A stretch of 64,000 nucleotides of DNA from Leptospiraceae bacterium (lineage in GTDB: Bacteria > Spirochaetota > Leptospiria > Leptospirales > Leptospiraceae). Shown here in pieces: positions 1 to 8,569 of the stretch. A program made the position numbers and the translations under genes. Position 1 is the first letter of the stretch. Each line of letters begins with the position of its first letter. The DNA is taken from contig JACKPB010000001.1 of the NCBI GenBank assembly GCA_024233875.1, positions 62,001 to 126,000 on the forward strand, read 5' to 3'. The notes under the pieces are model-generated. The model saw only the letters and a list, made by a program, of their open reading frames with translations. It was not told where the DNA came from and ran no database searches.

Positions 1-952
1 CTTCCAGGCTTTTCCTGAATTCCTTATCTGAATAATAGATTTTTGATACTTTTTTCCCTTTCTTTTTGTTTATTTTCAAACAACCGGATTCATCTCTTTC
101 TGAGGGAAAGGTTTGTTTGAATCGTTCGGCTTCTCTCGCTGAGATCACTGCAATCCTTTTCGAGTTTTCATACCATTCATAACCATAGGAAGGAATACCT
201 AAATATAGGGAGGAGGGACTGATGAACTTTGTAATTTCAATAATATTATTTTCAGCCCAAGATTTGTCGGATACACAACCTTCTTCGGTTTTTAGATTGT
301 GATAATCGTATGCCATGAATACTATCTCATCTACATTGGGTGCTATGAGTTCAATCTTATGAAATGATCTGAGTTGAATGGGGATGTCTATCTGAGGAAA
401 AAGTGCAAAGGATAGTTTGATATCATCCTCATTTATTTCTTTTTTTAGTTCGCCGAGATACTCACCCAGATGACTGGCATAATCGATGGGGATATTTTCA
501 AAATCCAGATGCACACCTTTAAATCCGTATCTTTTTAAAAATGATTTTAAGTTCTCTATAGATTTAGTTCGTGAATTTTCATTGGTAAGAAGTTGAATCC
601 CATCTTTAGTAGAAGAGAGTGCTACCATTGGATAAATTATAGGTTTCTCGGAGTTTGTGGAAATCCCCGCATTCTGAAGTTTGTTGATGAATTCATTTTC
701 AAATCGAAGTTGACCCGTACCGCGGAAGAGGAGACCTGTGATACAAAGAATATCATAGTCTTCTAATATGAACTTTTTGTAATTTTCCGGAAATTTTTGA
801 AATGAGTTGGAGTAAACATAACCCCATTTCTTGGGTGAAGAATCTGTCACAACCGATTCACTTGTCGTTTTCTCGATTGGGTCTGTAACTTCTTCAGAGT
901 TAAGGGAGCAGAAACTGAAAAAGAGGATAGAAAGCATTAGAAATATCTTCAT
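1..952 (-). CDS. GH18-like glycoside hydrolase family protein (3' end off the left edge)
   Basis: The minus strand stays open from an ATG at 952 to the window edge (317 codons seen), so the C-terminus is missing. The N-terminus (MKIFLMLSILFFSFC) is a signal peptide; the Cys at 15 could be a lipid site, but Phe at -1 makes that weak. Residues 145-154 read KGVHLDFENI, the strand-4 motif of chitinase/YaaH-SleL-like GH18 proteins with Asp150 and Glu152 as the acid pair. YDYHN follows further on, also typical of GH18. An AGGA Shine-Dalgarno lies just upstream. Likely exported and acting on peptidoglycan or other amino-sugar glycans; the substrate is inferred only. Confidence 0.7.
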   Translation of the reverse strand, partial: MKIFLMLSILFFSFCSLNSEEVTDPIEKTTSESVVTDSSPKKWGYVYSNSFQKFPENYKKFILEDYDILCITGLLFRGTGQLRFENEFINKLQNAGISTNSEKPIIYPMVALSSTKDGIQLLTNENSRTKSIENLKSFLKRYGFKGVHLDFENIPIDYASHLGEYLGELKKEINEDDIKLSFALFPQIDIPIQLRSFHKIELIAPNVDEIVFMAYDYHNLKTEEGCVSDKSWAENNIIEITKFISPSSLYLGIPSYGYEWYENSKRIAVISAREAERFKQTFPSERDESGCLKINKKKGKKVSKIYYSDKEFRKSLE

Positions 953-1184
953 AAAGTGTATTCCTTTCCCTTCGGTAGTATTCTTTAGAAATTCCGATGG
1001 TTCTTTTTCCCGAAGAGAGTTCTCCGCATAAAACTTTGTTCTCAATCCGGAAAGCTATTCCCTTTCTATTAGTGAAATTCTTTGAATGGAAACAATCATA
1101 TTTTCTTTTTCGGATAGGATTTAGGAAAATCAGGGAATTTGAATTTTCTTGACTCTTTTTCTGAAATGCCCGATTCTGTCGAGA

Positions 1185-1496
1185 ATGGAAATCAGTGAGA
1201 GACAATTGAAACTGTTAATGGGAGCAGCTGAAAGTTTGATAACTTACCTCAGATTGCCCAGCGAGGAAGCCACTCAGATCATAGTGAATTCAATCAAACA
1301 GGAAATGAAGATAAGAGGTACCGATTTCGGAATTCTGGAAGTTTCCAGTAAAGCAGAAAGAACAGCTTTCACAAGGGTAGTCGTGCATAGAGTCAAGGAC
1401 TATCTATCACAGAACTATAGATTTAAACCGGAGTCTGTGAACAAGGCTATGGATAGTTTCGTAGCTGTTTTGCATAGATCCTGGCAATTGGAGTAG
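1185..1496 (+). CDS. small conserved-looking hypothetical protein
   Basis: A 103-residue protein if it starts at ATG 1185; the frame is open to a TTG at 1149, which would add 12 residues. I prefer 1185 because the text from MEISERQLK onward is a regular soluble helical protein, while the extension is hydrophobic and irregular; neither start has a convincing Shine-Dalgarno. No signal peptide, membrane segment or recognised motif. It contains many charged residues and a C-terminal aromatic stretch. The next gene, on the same strand, starts 58 bases downstream. Function unknown. Confidence 0.6.
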   Translation: MEISERQLKLLMGAAESLITYLRLPSEEATQIIVNSIKQEMKIRGTDFGILEVSSKAERTAFTRVVVHRVKDYLSQNYRFKPESVNKAMDSFVAVLHRSWQLE

Positions 1497-1554
1497 GGAT
1501 GGTCGCTCCTGGTTTTCACTTCAGACTTATCCTCCCTCTTAGGTAAGTACAAAC

Positions 1555-2196
1555 TTGTGCGGTAGATATGTTTTCACCTCAGAACCCGGAGAGCTGAAGA
1601 GTCTGTTTCCCGGCTTAGAAATTCTTGAAAATTTCAAACAAGGCAAACAAATCTCTCCCGGGCAGGATGTCGCAGTTCTCAGAAAGGTTCAGAACAGGTA
1701 CCGTCTCTCCGGATTTCATTGGGGTCTCATTCCTCCCTGGGCGAAGGACAAAAAGATTGGATACAAGATGATCAATGCCCGTTCGGAAACTGTGCGGGAA
1801 AAACCCAGTTTTCAGAAACCATTTCGAAACGGACGCTGCATCCTTCCCGCAAATGGTTTCTATGAATGGAAGACGATCGGAAAGAAAAAATACCCCCATC
1901 TCATCACAGAAAAAGATAGCAAGGAGATGTATCTGGCGGGTCTCTGTGAAGAATGGAAATCGGATGGGACAACCCTAGTCTCCTGCACAATCCTGACTAC
2001 ATCTGCCAATTCTATGATCTCAGAAGTTCATGATCGTATGCCTGTACTCCTGACACCTGAAGAATGTAAGGTTTGGCTCGAAGAAAGAACTGATGAGGAT
2101 CAATTGACTTCTCTACTGAAGCCCTATCCTTCAGAAAAAATGGAAATCCTTCCGATTGAAAAGCTTCCCTCCGAAGAGGGATTCTTGTTTCCTTAG
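1555..2196 (+). CDS. SRAP-domain protein (YedK/HMCES family)
   Basis: 213 residues covering the whole SRAP fold. The family forms a thiazolidine DNA-protein crosslink with abasic sites in single-stranded DNA through the N-terminal cysteine left after Met removal. Seen here: Cys2, Asn74 and Arg76 in MINARSE, Glu104 in GFYEW, and His159 in VHDRMP, so the active site is complete. The start codon is TTG at 1555; it is fixed by the need for Cys at position 2 and preceded by AGGTAAG. It is convergent with cysI and overlaps its end by 4 bases. A role in abasic-site protection is known for the family. Confidence 0.93.
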   Translation: MCGRYVFTSEPGELKSLFPGLEILENFKQGKQISPGQDVAVLRKVQNRYRLSGFHWGLIPPWAKDKKIGYKMINARSETVREKPSFQKPFRNGRCILPANGFYEWKTIGKKKYPHLITEKDSKEMYLAGLCEEWKSDGTTLVSCTILTTSANSMISEVHDRMPVLLTPEECKVWLEERTDEDQLTSLLKPYPSEKMEILPIEKLPSEEGFLFP

Positions 2197-3872
2197 AGTT
2201 CCAATAATTCTTTGAGTCTATCTACTCCGATTTTTTTTACAAAATCTCCCAAAGAAAGTTTATCCTGATCCTGTTTCCAGAGTTGAAATACTTTTCCAAG
2301 AACGATAGGGATGTCACCAATCGGTTGTTTGGTGAGGAATAGAAATCCTATCCTCTCTCCTTCTGGGGAGCCGCCAAGAAAGATGGAGTACTTCTCTCCG
2401 GACTGTTGTCCAACGATTCCTATCTCTGCTGTGTAAGGACGGGCACAACCGTTCGGACATCCTGTCATTCGTATTACGGGGGCTCTGTCTCGCAGATTCA
2501 ATTCTTCCAGGTGAGCGTTGATATCCTTCAATAGCTCCGGAAATACTCTTTCACTTTCGGTGAGAGCCAATCCGCAGGTAGGCAAGGCGGGGCAGGCCAG
2601 AGCTCGGTGGTAGATTCCGGGAAGGGACTTGGTGAACAAATTCTTTTCTGTTAGGATTCTTTCGATTTCATCCTTGTTCTCTTTCGCTATTTTTAGAAGG
2701 ATGAGATCCTGATCCGGAGTGAGTTGGATGTCCGGACGATATTGGGAGACCAAATTGGCCAAAGTTGTTTTTAGGGGTTTCCCCTCTGAATCTTTGATTC
2801 TTCCGGCAAGAGTGTGGAGTCCCAGACTGTAGGTTCCATCCAGAGCTTCTTTCCAGCCCAGAAAGGATTCTGTCTTCCAGGGGGGGAGTTCTCTGGATTC
2901 AAACTTCACACCTGTCTTTTTTTCCACTTCGGAACGGAACCACTCCTGACCTTTCTCTGCAATGACATATTTCAGTCTTGCATGCTTACGATTGGTTCTA
3001 TCTCCATACTCCCTGTGCACTGAAACTACTGCTTCAGAGAAAGGGATAAGCTGATCCAAAGGAATCCAACCGAAGTGGTCTGCCACTCTCGGATAGGTAG
3101 CCGGTTTGTTGTGAGTCATCCCCAACCCACCTCCTGCAAATAAGAAAAATCCATCGATTCTGTCCTGAGTGTCATACGTGGCGGCGAATCCCAGATCATT
3201 TGTATAAAGGTCGATGTGATTGGTGCCGGCACAGGTGACGCCAATTTTGAATTTTCTGGGAAGATAGGCGCTTCCGTAGATTTTGTCTTCCTCTTCTGAA
3301 TCAATCCTCTCTCCATCCAGCCAAATTTCAAAGTAAGCCCTGGAAGTGAATTTGAAATGATCGGAGAGCCTCTGTGAAATCTCATCGAGTTGGGCAAGTT
3401 TGGGATCCCCTGAGGGATTTAAGGCTTGGGTCACATTTCTCACAACGTCTCCGCAGGCTCCAATGCTACTCAGATCAATTTTATGAATTTCTTGAATGAC
3501 CGGTTTGATATCGCCTTTTTTAATGGAATGAAGTTGAATGGATTGTCGAGTTGTTAGGCGAAAGGATCCATCCCCATAAGTGTCTGCCAGTCGATCCCAG
3601 CCCAAGTATTGATCGGCTGTCAGTCTTCCTCCCGGAATTCTTCCTCTTAGCATCATGGTGTGGATTTTTTCGATGTCTTCGCCGTTTTCATCTTTTGTTC
3701 GATCCCTGTTTTTTTGCTGATAAAAGCCATGGAATTTGATCAATTGGATTGTATCTTCCGAAAACCTATCCGATCCATCGTTCAGCTCTTTCTCGATATC
3801 TCCCCTGAGATGATTGGAACTGAGCTTAATGTCCTCAACCTTGGTTTGAGCAGAATTGGGTGTTTGATCCAT
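2193..3872 (-). CDS. cysI: assimilatory sulfite reductase haemoprotein (CysI/NirA family)
   Basis: 559 residues, the usual size of the sirohaem/4Fe-4S subunit that reduces sulfite to sulfide. It has two nitrite/sulfite-reductase ferredoxin-like half domains and sirohaem-4Fe4S domains. The four cluster ligands are visible as ACPALPTCG (C-x5-C) and GCPNGC (C-x3-C). The basic sequence GRIPGGRLTADQY and the segment TTRQSIQLH are family hallmarks. No cysJ flavoprotein or cysH is adjacent, so the electron donor is not shown here (ferredoxin is possible). The upstream region holds a perfect palindrome at 3937-3949. Ferredoxin nitrite reductase is a less likely alternative. Confidence 0.9.
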   Translation of the reverse strand: MDQTPNSAQTKVEDIKLSSNHLRGDIEKELNDGSDRFSEDTIQLIKFHGFYQQKNRDRTKDENGEDIEKIHTMMLRGRIPGGRLTADQYLGWDRLADTYGDGSFRLTTRQSIQLHSIKKGDIKPVIQEIHKIDLSSIGACGDVVRNVTQALNPSGDPKLAQLDEISQRLSDHFKFTSRAYFEIWLDGERIDSEEEDKIYGSAYLPRKFKIGVTCAGTNHIDLYTNDLGFAATYDTQDRIDGFFLFAGGGLGMTHNKPATYPRVADHFGWIPLDQLIPFSEAVVSVHREYGDRTNRKHARLKYVIAEKGQEWFRSEVEKKTGVKFESRELPPWKTESFLGWKEALDGTYSLGLHTLAGRIKDSEGKPLKTTLANLVSQYRPDIQLTPDQDLILLKIAKENKDEIERILTEKNLFTKSLPGIYHRALACPALPTCGLALTESERVFPELLKDINAHLEELNLRDRAPVIRMTGCPNGCARPYTAEIGIVGQQSGEKYSIFLGGSPEGERIGFLFLTKQPIGDIPIVLGKVFQLWKQDQDKLSLGDFVKKIGVDRLKELLEL

Positions 3873-3936
3873 AGTAAAAACTCCTATATATAAGATACTA
3901 CAATTAATATAGCAGAATAATTGTCAAATAAATTAG

Positions 3937-3949
3937 CGGAAGACTTCCG
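3937..3949. promoter_or_regulatory. 13-bp palindrome upstream of cysI
   Basis: CGGAAG-A-CTTCCG is a perfect inverted repeat 65 bases upstream of the cysI start. A TTGACA hexamer reading towards cysI lies next to it (3927-3922), although no well spaced -10 follows. The placement suits an operator or activator site, but the regulator is unknown. Confidence 0.3.
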
Positions 3950-4100
3950 GTAAATGAGGGTTGTAGGAAAAGTTAGAAAATTTCATCCTTCATTGAATAG
4001 TTATGGTAAATTTTAAAATCAAAAGAGAAATTGAATTCATAAGAACTCAAATCCTCAATCAAGTTCAGGGTTGGGAAGAATCGCCAAGGAAGGACCTCAA

Positions 4101-5075
4101 ATGAATGACCTGTCCCATATAAACACGATAGAAAAAGAATTTCCGGACTTTGGAAGATATCGGGGTTACTATCCTTTGGATACTACGAAGTGGGATGGTG
4201 AAGGTATCTTCAGCCTCAGACGGACCAAGAGAAAAGCCTGGGTTTTTGCAGGGATTCTCACCGAGGAATACATCATTGGTTTTGCGATTGTAGATGCGGG
4301 AATTATGGCTACCGGATTTGCTTATCTTCAAAATCGAAAGACAGGAAAATTCATAGAAGAGAAATGTCTCCGACCTCTCGGCTTCCCCGACAACTACAAC
4401 CCTGATCTGAAGTCGAGCTGGACCATTGTCGATGGAAGAAAGTCCTGGCATTTCCTGGGTTCCGGAAATACCTATCAATTTGATTTTGTGGGTGAGTCCT
4501 TCTCTGTTCAGTGTGAAGCAGAAGAAGAATATGAAGGTTTGAGTGTTGTCGCTCCCTCTAAAAATCGCCCCTTTCATTACACTTACAAAAATATGAATTT
4601 AAAATCTAAGGTTACCATCACTCATGAGGGAACCAAAAAAGTCCTGAATGGGAATTTTGTTTCCATTGACTTTAGCAAGGGCTATCCTCCCAGAGAAACT
4701 TTTTGGAATTGGGCAAGTTTGATCGGGACAGTTGCGGAAACTGGCGATAAAATTGGGATCAATTTGGTTTCCGGATTCAATGATGGTTTGGAAAATGCTG
4801 TCTGGTTGGGAGGAAATCTCATTCCCCTCGGGCTCTCCGAATTCAAGTACCAAAAACCAATTTCTATTCACAGAACTGAAATCAGGACGAATGATGCTCT
4901 TTTAGAGATTCAATTTTCACCCGAAGGGAAACGAATGGAGAATATAGATGTGGTTTTGTATCGATCTCAATTCATCCAGGCCTTTGGTGTCTTTGAAGGG
5001 AAACTTCTCTACAAAGGAAATACTTTGCGTTTCCATGGGTTGGGTTTGGTCGAAGAGCATCATGCTCTCTGGTAG
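4101..5075 (+). CDS. DUF2804-family protein
   Basis: 324 residues from ATG 4101, which has a good AGGA Shine-Dalgarno (about 4089-4093). A TTG ten codons upstream (4071) is in frame but has no such site. There is no signal peptide. The sequence is rich in aromatic and beta-strand residues, with WNWASLIG, NDGLENAVW and the C-terminal LRFHGLGLVEEHHALW. These resemble DUF2804 proteins, which have a lipocalin-like/AttH-like beta-barrel look and are linked to lipid handling in some studies. The enzymatic role is unknown. It stands alone between cysI (divergent) and the caspase gene. Confidence 0.7.
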   Translation: MNDLSHINTIEKEFPDFGRYRGYYPLDTTKWDGEGIFSLRRTKRKAWVFAGILTEEYIIGFAIVDAGIMATGFAYLQNRKTGKFIEEKCLRPLGFPDNYNPDLKSSWTIVDGRKSWHFLGSGNTYQFDFVGESFSVQCEAEEEYEGLSVVAPSKNRPFHYTYKNMNLKSKVTITHEGTKKVLNGNFVSIDFSKGYPPRETFWNWASLIGTVAETGDKIGINLVSGFNDGLENAVWLGGNLIPLGLSEFKYQKPISIHRTEIRTNDALLEIQFSPEGKRMENIDVVLYRSQFIQAFGVFEGKLLYKGNTLRFHGLGLVEEHHALW

Positions 5076-5210
5076 TTTTTAAAAAAAAATCCCCCAAGAA
5101 AATAATCTGTCTAAATATCTATAGGCATCTGAAAGCTTTTTCTCCTTGCTTAATTTCTTAGAGAAGAAATCTTTAGAGTCTATTGGGAAATCATTCTAAA
5201 GGAGACTCCA

Positions 5211-6812
5211 TTGAGAAAATTACTTGTACTACTTGTACTCTTACTGGGAATCACATCTTCCCTATATTCTCAGAAAAAATACGCTCTAATCATTGGTTCT
5301 AACTACAAAGGGAACAAGGCCGGCATAAGTGAGCTGAACCTCTGTGAAGCAGATGCAACATACATGGAATCCCAGATCAAAAAAGTTGGGAATTTTGATG
5401 ATATCAAAATGCTTTTGGGAAAAGATGTTACTAAGGTAAACATTGAAAAAGAAATCAAATCAATAGGCTCCCGGGCCAAAACAGATGATGTTGTTTTCCT
5501 CTTCTTTGCAGGTCATGGATTCTATCAAAGAGATTCCAATGCAAAGAATGGAATGAGAAACTACATTGTTTGTTATGACCGTCCTCATCTCTCAGATGAC
5601 GAACTCAACACCTACTTAAGTTCTATCAAATCACCCAAGACAGTATTCGCATTTGACTGCTGTTTTTCTGGTGGGATAGCTAAAAAAGGAAAAGCAACCC
5701 GGGGAGACAAAGAAGTCCCCATTCCTGAAGGTGCCAATGGAATCGTAAAAGAATCGGATGACTTCTTCTTTCAAAACAAGGCTATCATTTCCTCAGCAGA
5801 CGACAATCAAACAGCTATCGAGATTGGTGGAAAGATCAATCACGGGATCTTTACTTACCACTTCGGACGTGCGATGGAGACTGCTGACTTAAATGGGGAT
5901 AAGGTTGTCACGGCTCTTGAAGCCTTTTTTAAAACAAGAGAAGAGGTGATCAAGACAGCCAAAAGCGTAGACCATGAACAGGTACCTCAGGTTTCCGGAA
6001 ATGCCTCCGGGATTTTCCTGGCCGGAAACAAAACTCCCGATCCTCCTCCAGTTGTCGAAGATCCGAAACCGGTCAATGATCCCAAACCGGAACCCACTCC
6101 CGATCCCATCAAACCCGATCCGGTCAAACCTCCTGTCACAGACGAAGAGCCTCCCGCTGTGAATGTCTCCAAAAATGGAGATTTGATCATCAAAACTACG
6201 ATCATCAAAGATGCACGTTACGGTCTCAACAGTCTGGATCCAATGAGTAGACTGAAGAATAAAAACAAGAAAGGGGACAGGGCAATCAAGGTTCTCATTG
6301 ATGACAAAGATGTGGATTTTGATATCTCCGCTGAGTTTTCTGATACCTGGGGAGCATCTTCCGGACGAAAAGGTCAGGTTTATGTCCTTACTGTAAAGGA
6401 TGTTCCTGCCGGAGTTCACAAGATCACTGTTCGTGCGGATGACTATCCTGAGGTGGAAACCACGTTTGCTGTAATGGAAAATAAAAAGAATGAATTGGTT
6501 CTTCAAAATTCCATGACAGGGTACGGAGCCATCGAAGGTCAGGTCTTCTACAAGACTCTCGACAATCCGGTAATGAGCCATCCAATCTGGATGCCTACAG
6601 TTAAAAGTCTAAATGGTTTGAAGAAAATCAAAACTGACAAGGATGGGAAGTTCATATTTACAAACCTTTTGCCGGGCAGTTATGAAATCAAAGCCTCGTT
6701 TATGGAGTCCCTTCCTCTAGCCAATGCAGACATCAAAGTGAAAGAAGGTGAGATCACAAGAATCCAAATCATTTTGAATGTAAAACTCAAAAGCACAAAA
6801 ACCAAATATTGA
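5211..6812 (+). CDS. exported caspase-like (peptidase C14) protein with proline-rich linker
   Basis: 533 residues with a TTG start placed by AAAGGAG at 5198-5204. Residues 1-20 are a signal peptide (ends SLYS-QKK). The caspase domain spans about 22-275: His102 in FAGHGF and Cys151 in FDCCFSGG form the catalytic dyad, and HGIFTYHFGRAME plus NGDKVVTALEAF match the p10-like end. Residues about 278-318 are a low-complexity linker of repeated PDP/DPKP units. Two beta-rich modules follow, the last (about 440-530) resembling a carboxypeptidase regulatory-like fold (KTDKDGKFIFTNLLPG). It is probably periplasmic or surface-exposed. The substrate is unknown; bacterial relatives cleave after Arg/Lys or Asp. 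Confidence 0.87.
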   Translation: MRKLLVLLVLLLGITSSLYSQKKYALIIGSNYKGNKAGISELNLCEADATYMESQIKKVGNFDDIKMLLGKDVTKVNIEKEIKSIGSRAKTDDVVFLFFAGHGFYQRDSNAKNGMRNYIVCYDRPHLSDDELNTYLSSIKSPKTVFAFDCCFSGGIAKKGKATRGDKEVPIPEGANGIVKESDDFFFQNKAIISSADDNQTAIEIGGKINHGIFTYHFGRAMETADLNGDKVVTALEAFFKTREEVIKTAKSVDHEQVPQVSGNASGIFLAGNKTPDPPPVVEDPKPVNDPKPEPTPDPIKPDPVKPPVTDEEPPAVNVSKNGDLIIKTTIIKDARYGLNSLDPMSRLKNKNKKGDRAIKVLIDDKDVDFDISAEFSDTWGASSGRKGQVYVLTVKDVPAGVHKITVRADDYPEVETTFAVMENKKNELVLQNSMTGYGAIEGQVFYKTLDNPVMSHPIWMPTVKSLNGLKKIKTDKDGKFIFTNLLPGSYEIKASFMESLPLANADIKVKEGEITRIQIILNVKLKSTKTKY

Positions 6813-6820
6813 AATCCATT

Positions 6821-6842
6821 GGGGTCTATCCAAAAAGACCCC
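6821..6842 (+). terminator. hairpin after the caspase gene
   Basis: GGGGTCT and AGACCCC form a 7-bp perfect stem around an 8-nt loop, 9 bases past the stop codon. It is followed by a pyrimidine-rich TCTCTTTCTTCC tract rather than a clean T run. Confidence 0.6.
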
Positions 6843-7073
6843 TCTCTTTCTTCCTCACCCCAAAATCATTCCGACGAAGTTATTTATTTTTAGTCTTACC
6901 TTTTCTGAAAATTGCATTAAATACTTGAGAAATATCAATTGAATTAGATCTTAGCAGGGTGTATTCTAGGAATCGTGATTTTTTAAGGGAATGAAAACTA
7001 AGGATTGGGATGAAATACACAATGGAATCGGGCAGATACAGATTCTAGGTAAATAATGAATTGAGGAAGATGA

Positions 7074-8057
7074 ATGGATAAATACAACGTTTTCGGACTT
7101 GGGAATGCACTGGTAGATTATGTGGTTCAGATCGATGAAGATTTTTTAAAAAAAAATGATGTGAGAAAGGGAGTCATGACTCTGGTAGAAAATGACTATC
7201 AAAAGAAGCTCTTAGAAGCACTCAAAGATCTCAATCCCGAATTGCATTCAGGGGGAAGTGCAGCCAATACCATGATCGGAATCGCCAGATGTGGTGGAAC
7301 TGCTTTCTACACCGGAAAAGTTGCCTCCGATCCAAACGGAGCTTTTTATAAATCAGATTTGAAAGAAGCCGGAGTTGATTTCAGTGTCCCCCCCGGCTCG
7401 GGACAAACAGGAACCTGTCTGGTCATGACAACTAAGGACGGGGATCGAACCATGCTAACAAACCTGGGAATCTCCAGTGAAATCTCCAACTCTGACATCG
7501 ATTCAGATCGAATCAAAGAATCTTCGATTCTTTATGTAGAAGGCTATCTTTGGGACAAACAAAACTCCAAAGACGCTTCGGTTTACGCGATGCAGGAAGC
7601 GAAGAAGTTGGGTAAGAAAATTGCTTATACCTATAGCGATCCATTCTGTGTGAATCGATCCAGAGAAGATTTCATCCGAATCTCCAAAGAGTTTGTAGAC
7701 ATAGCATTTTGTAATCACGAAGAAGCTATGGCAATGACAGAAACCGACAATCCGGAAGATGCCATACGATTGATGGGGGACTTCGCACCATTGGTCTTTA
7801 TGACCTGGGGATCTCATGGTGCCTATGTAAGCAATGAAGGCGTTGAGAAACACATCCCCGGATTTCCCGTAAAAGCAGTGGATTCAAATGGAGCGGGGGA
7901 TGGATTTGCCGCGGGAGTTCTCTATGGTTTGACTCATGGGTTTTCTGTAGAAAAAGCCTGCCGTTGGGGAAACTATGTTGCCTCACGGATCATTCTGGAA
8001 ATGGGTCCCCGTATCAATTACTCTCTTTCTGATAAGATTGAAGAGATTTTAGGATAA
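7074..8057 (+). CDS. PfkB-family carbohydrate/nucleoside kinase (adenosine kinase-like)
   Basis: 327 residues with ATG 7074 preceded by GAGGAAG. The ribokinase/PfkB fold is complete: an N-terminal GLGNALVDY, the substrate-binding HSGGSAANTM near residue 60, and the C-terminal VDSNGAGDGFAAG with the anion hole and catalytic Asp276. Closest in style to adenosine kinase-like sugar kinases that are common in this phylum. It phosphorylates the hydroxymethyl group of a sugar or nucleoside; the exact substrate cannot be read from sequence. It is a single gene ended by the hairpin at 8070-8093. Confidence 0.9.
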   Translation: MDKYNVFGLGNALVDYVVQIDEDFLKKNDVRKGVMTLVENDYQKKLLEALKDLNPELHSGGSAANTMIGIARCGGTAFYTGKVASDPNGAFYKSDLKEAGVDFSVPPGSGQTGTCLVMTTKDGDRTMLTNLGISSEISNSDIDSDRIKESSILYVEGYLWDKQNSKDASVYAMQEAKKLGKKIAYTYSDPFCVNRSREDFIRISKEFVDIAFCNHEEAMAMTETDNPEDAIRLMGDFAPLVFMTWGSHGAYVSNEGVEKHIPGFPVKAVDSNGAGDGFAAGVLYGLTHGFSVEKACRWGNYVASRIILEMGPRINYSLSDKIEEILG

Positions 8058-8069
8058 TAAAATTCTCTC

Positions 8070-8115
8070 TACCGGAGAGTGAATTCTCCGGTACTTCTGT
8101 ATTGTTATTTTTTTG
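8070..8115. terminator. bidirectional intrinsic terminator
   Basis: TACCGGAGA and TCTCCGGTA form a 9-bp perfect stem (8070-8093) between two convergent genes. A T-rich tract follows on the plus strand (to about 8120), and AATTTTATTATCC follows on the other side, so it can serve both the kinase gene and the opposite gene at 8105-8545. Confidence 0.75.
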
Positions 8116-8545
8116 TTTTTTTCTTTGATTTAACGGGTGGAGCTTGTTTGTTGTTTTTTCCTGTTAGGTTTTTGGCTGTTTGATTGGTTATGATTTTTGT
8201 GATGTCTATGAGGCTTGTGATCGGTCTCAGTCCATTGATCAGATCATTCACTTCTTTGGATTCGAATTTTTTTAATTCATCCGTAATTCTTGAAAACAAT
8301 TCATTGATAGGATTTTTCTTCAAAGCCTGTTCCAGCTTTCGATCGATTCTTTCCAATTCGAGTTGCTTGGATGAGATCTCAGCCAATAGAAAGGTTCTTC
8401 TGAGTATCAGCTCATTGATTGTCTTTCCGGCTTCGAGAGTATCGGCTATTCCAAGGACTCCCTGAGTGGCAAGATCTCCTGTCTCTTCAAGAAGGTTCTT
8501 TGTTTTCTTTGTGCCGGTTGACTTTTTTGTATTTTTGTTTGCCAT
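8105..8545 (-). CDS. lysine-rich coiled-coil hypothetical protein
   Basis: 146 residues with basic Lys/Thr tails at both ends (MANKNTKKSTGTKKTK at the start, KSKKKTKK at the end) and a helical centre. The centre has heptad-like ISSKQLELERIDRKLEQAL near residues 57-75, consistent with a coiled coil. No signal peptide or transmembrane segment. The ends could bind nucleic acid or membranes; this is inference. It lies 24 bases downstream of the dihydrouridine synthase gene on the same strand and is probably the last gene of that operon. Function unknown. Confidence 0.65.
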   Translation of the reverse strand: MANKNTKKSTGTKKTKNLLEETGDLATQGVLGIADTLEAGKTINELILRRTFLLAEISSKQLELERIDRKLEQALKKNPINELFSRITDELKKFESKEVNDLINGLRPITSLIDITKIITNQTAKNLTGKNNKQAPPVKSKKKTKK

Positions 8546-8569
8546 AGGAATTCACCGAATATATTTTCT

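Noticed and set aside
900..1205. 101-codon minus-strand frame
   Set aside because: It overlaps the start of the GH18-like gene in another frame, has no family match, and reads as low-complexity random sequence.
5889..6581. 230-codon minus-strand frame inside the caspase gene
   Set aside because: Antisense shadow of the proline-rich linker and C-terminal modules; phase and composition follow the plus-strand gene.
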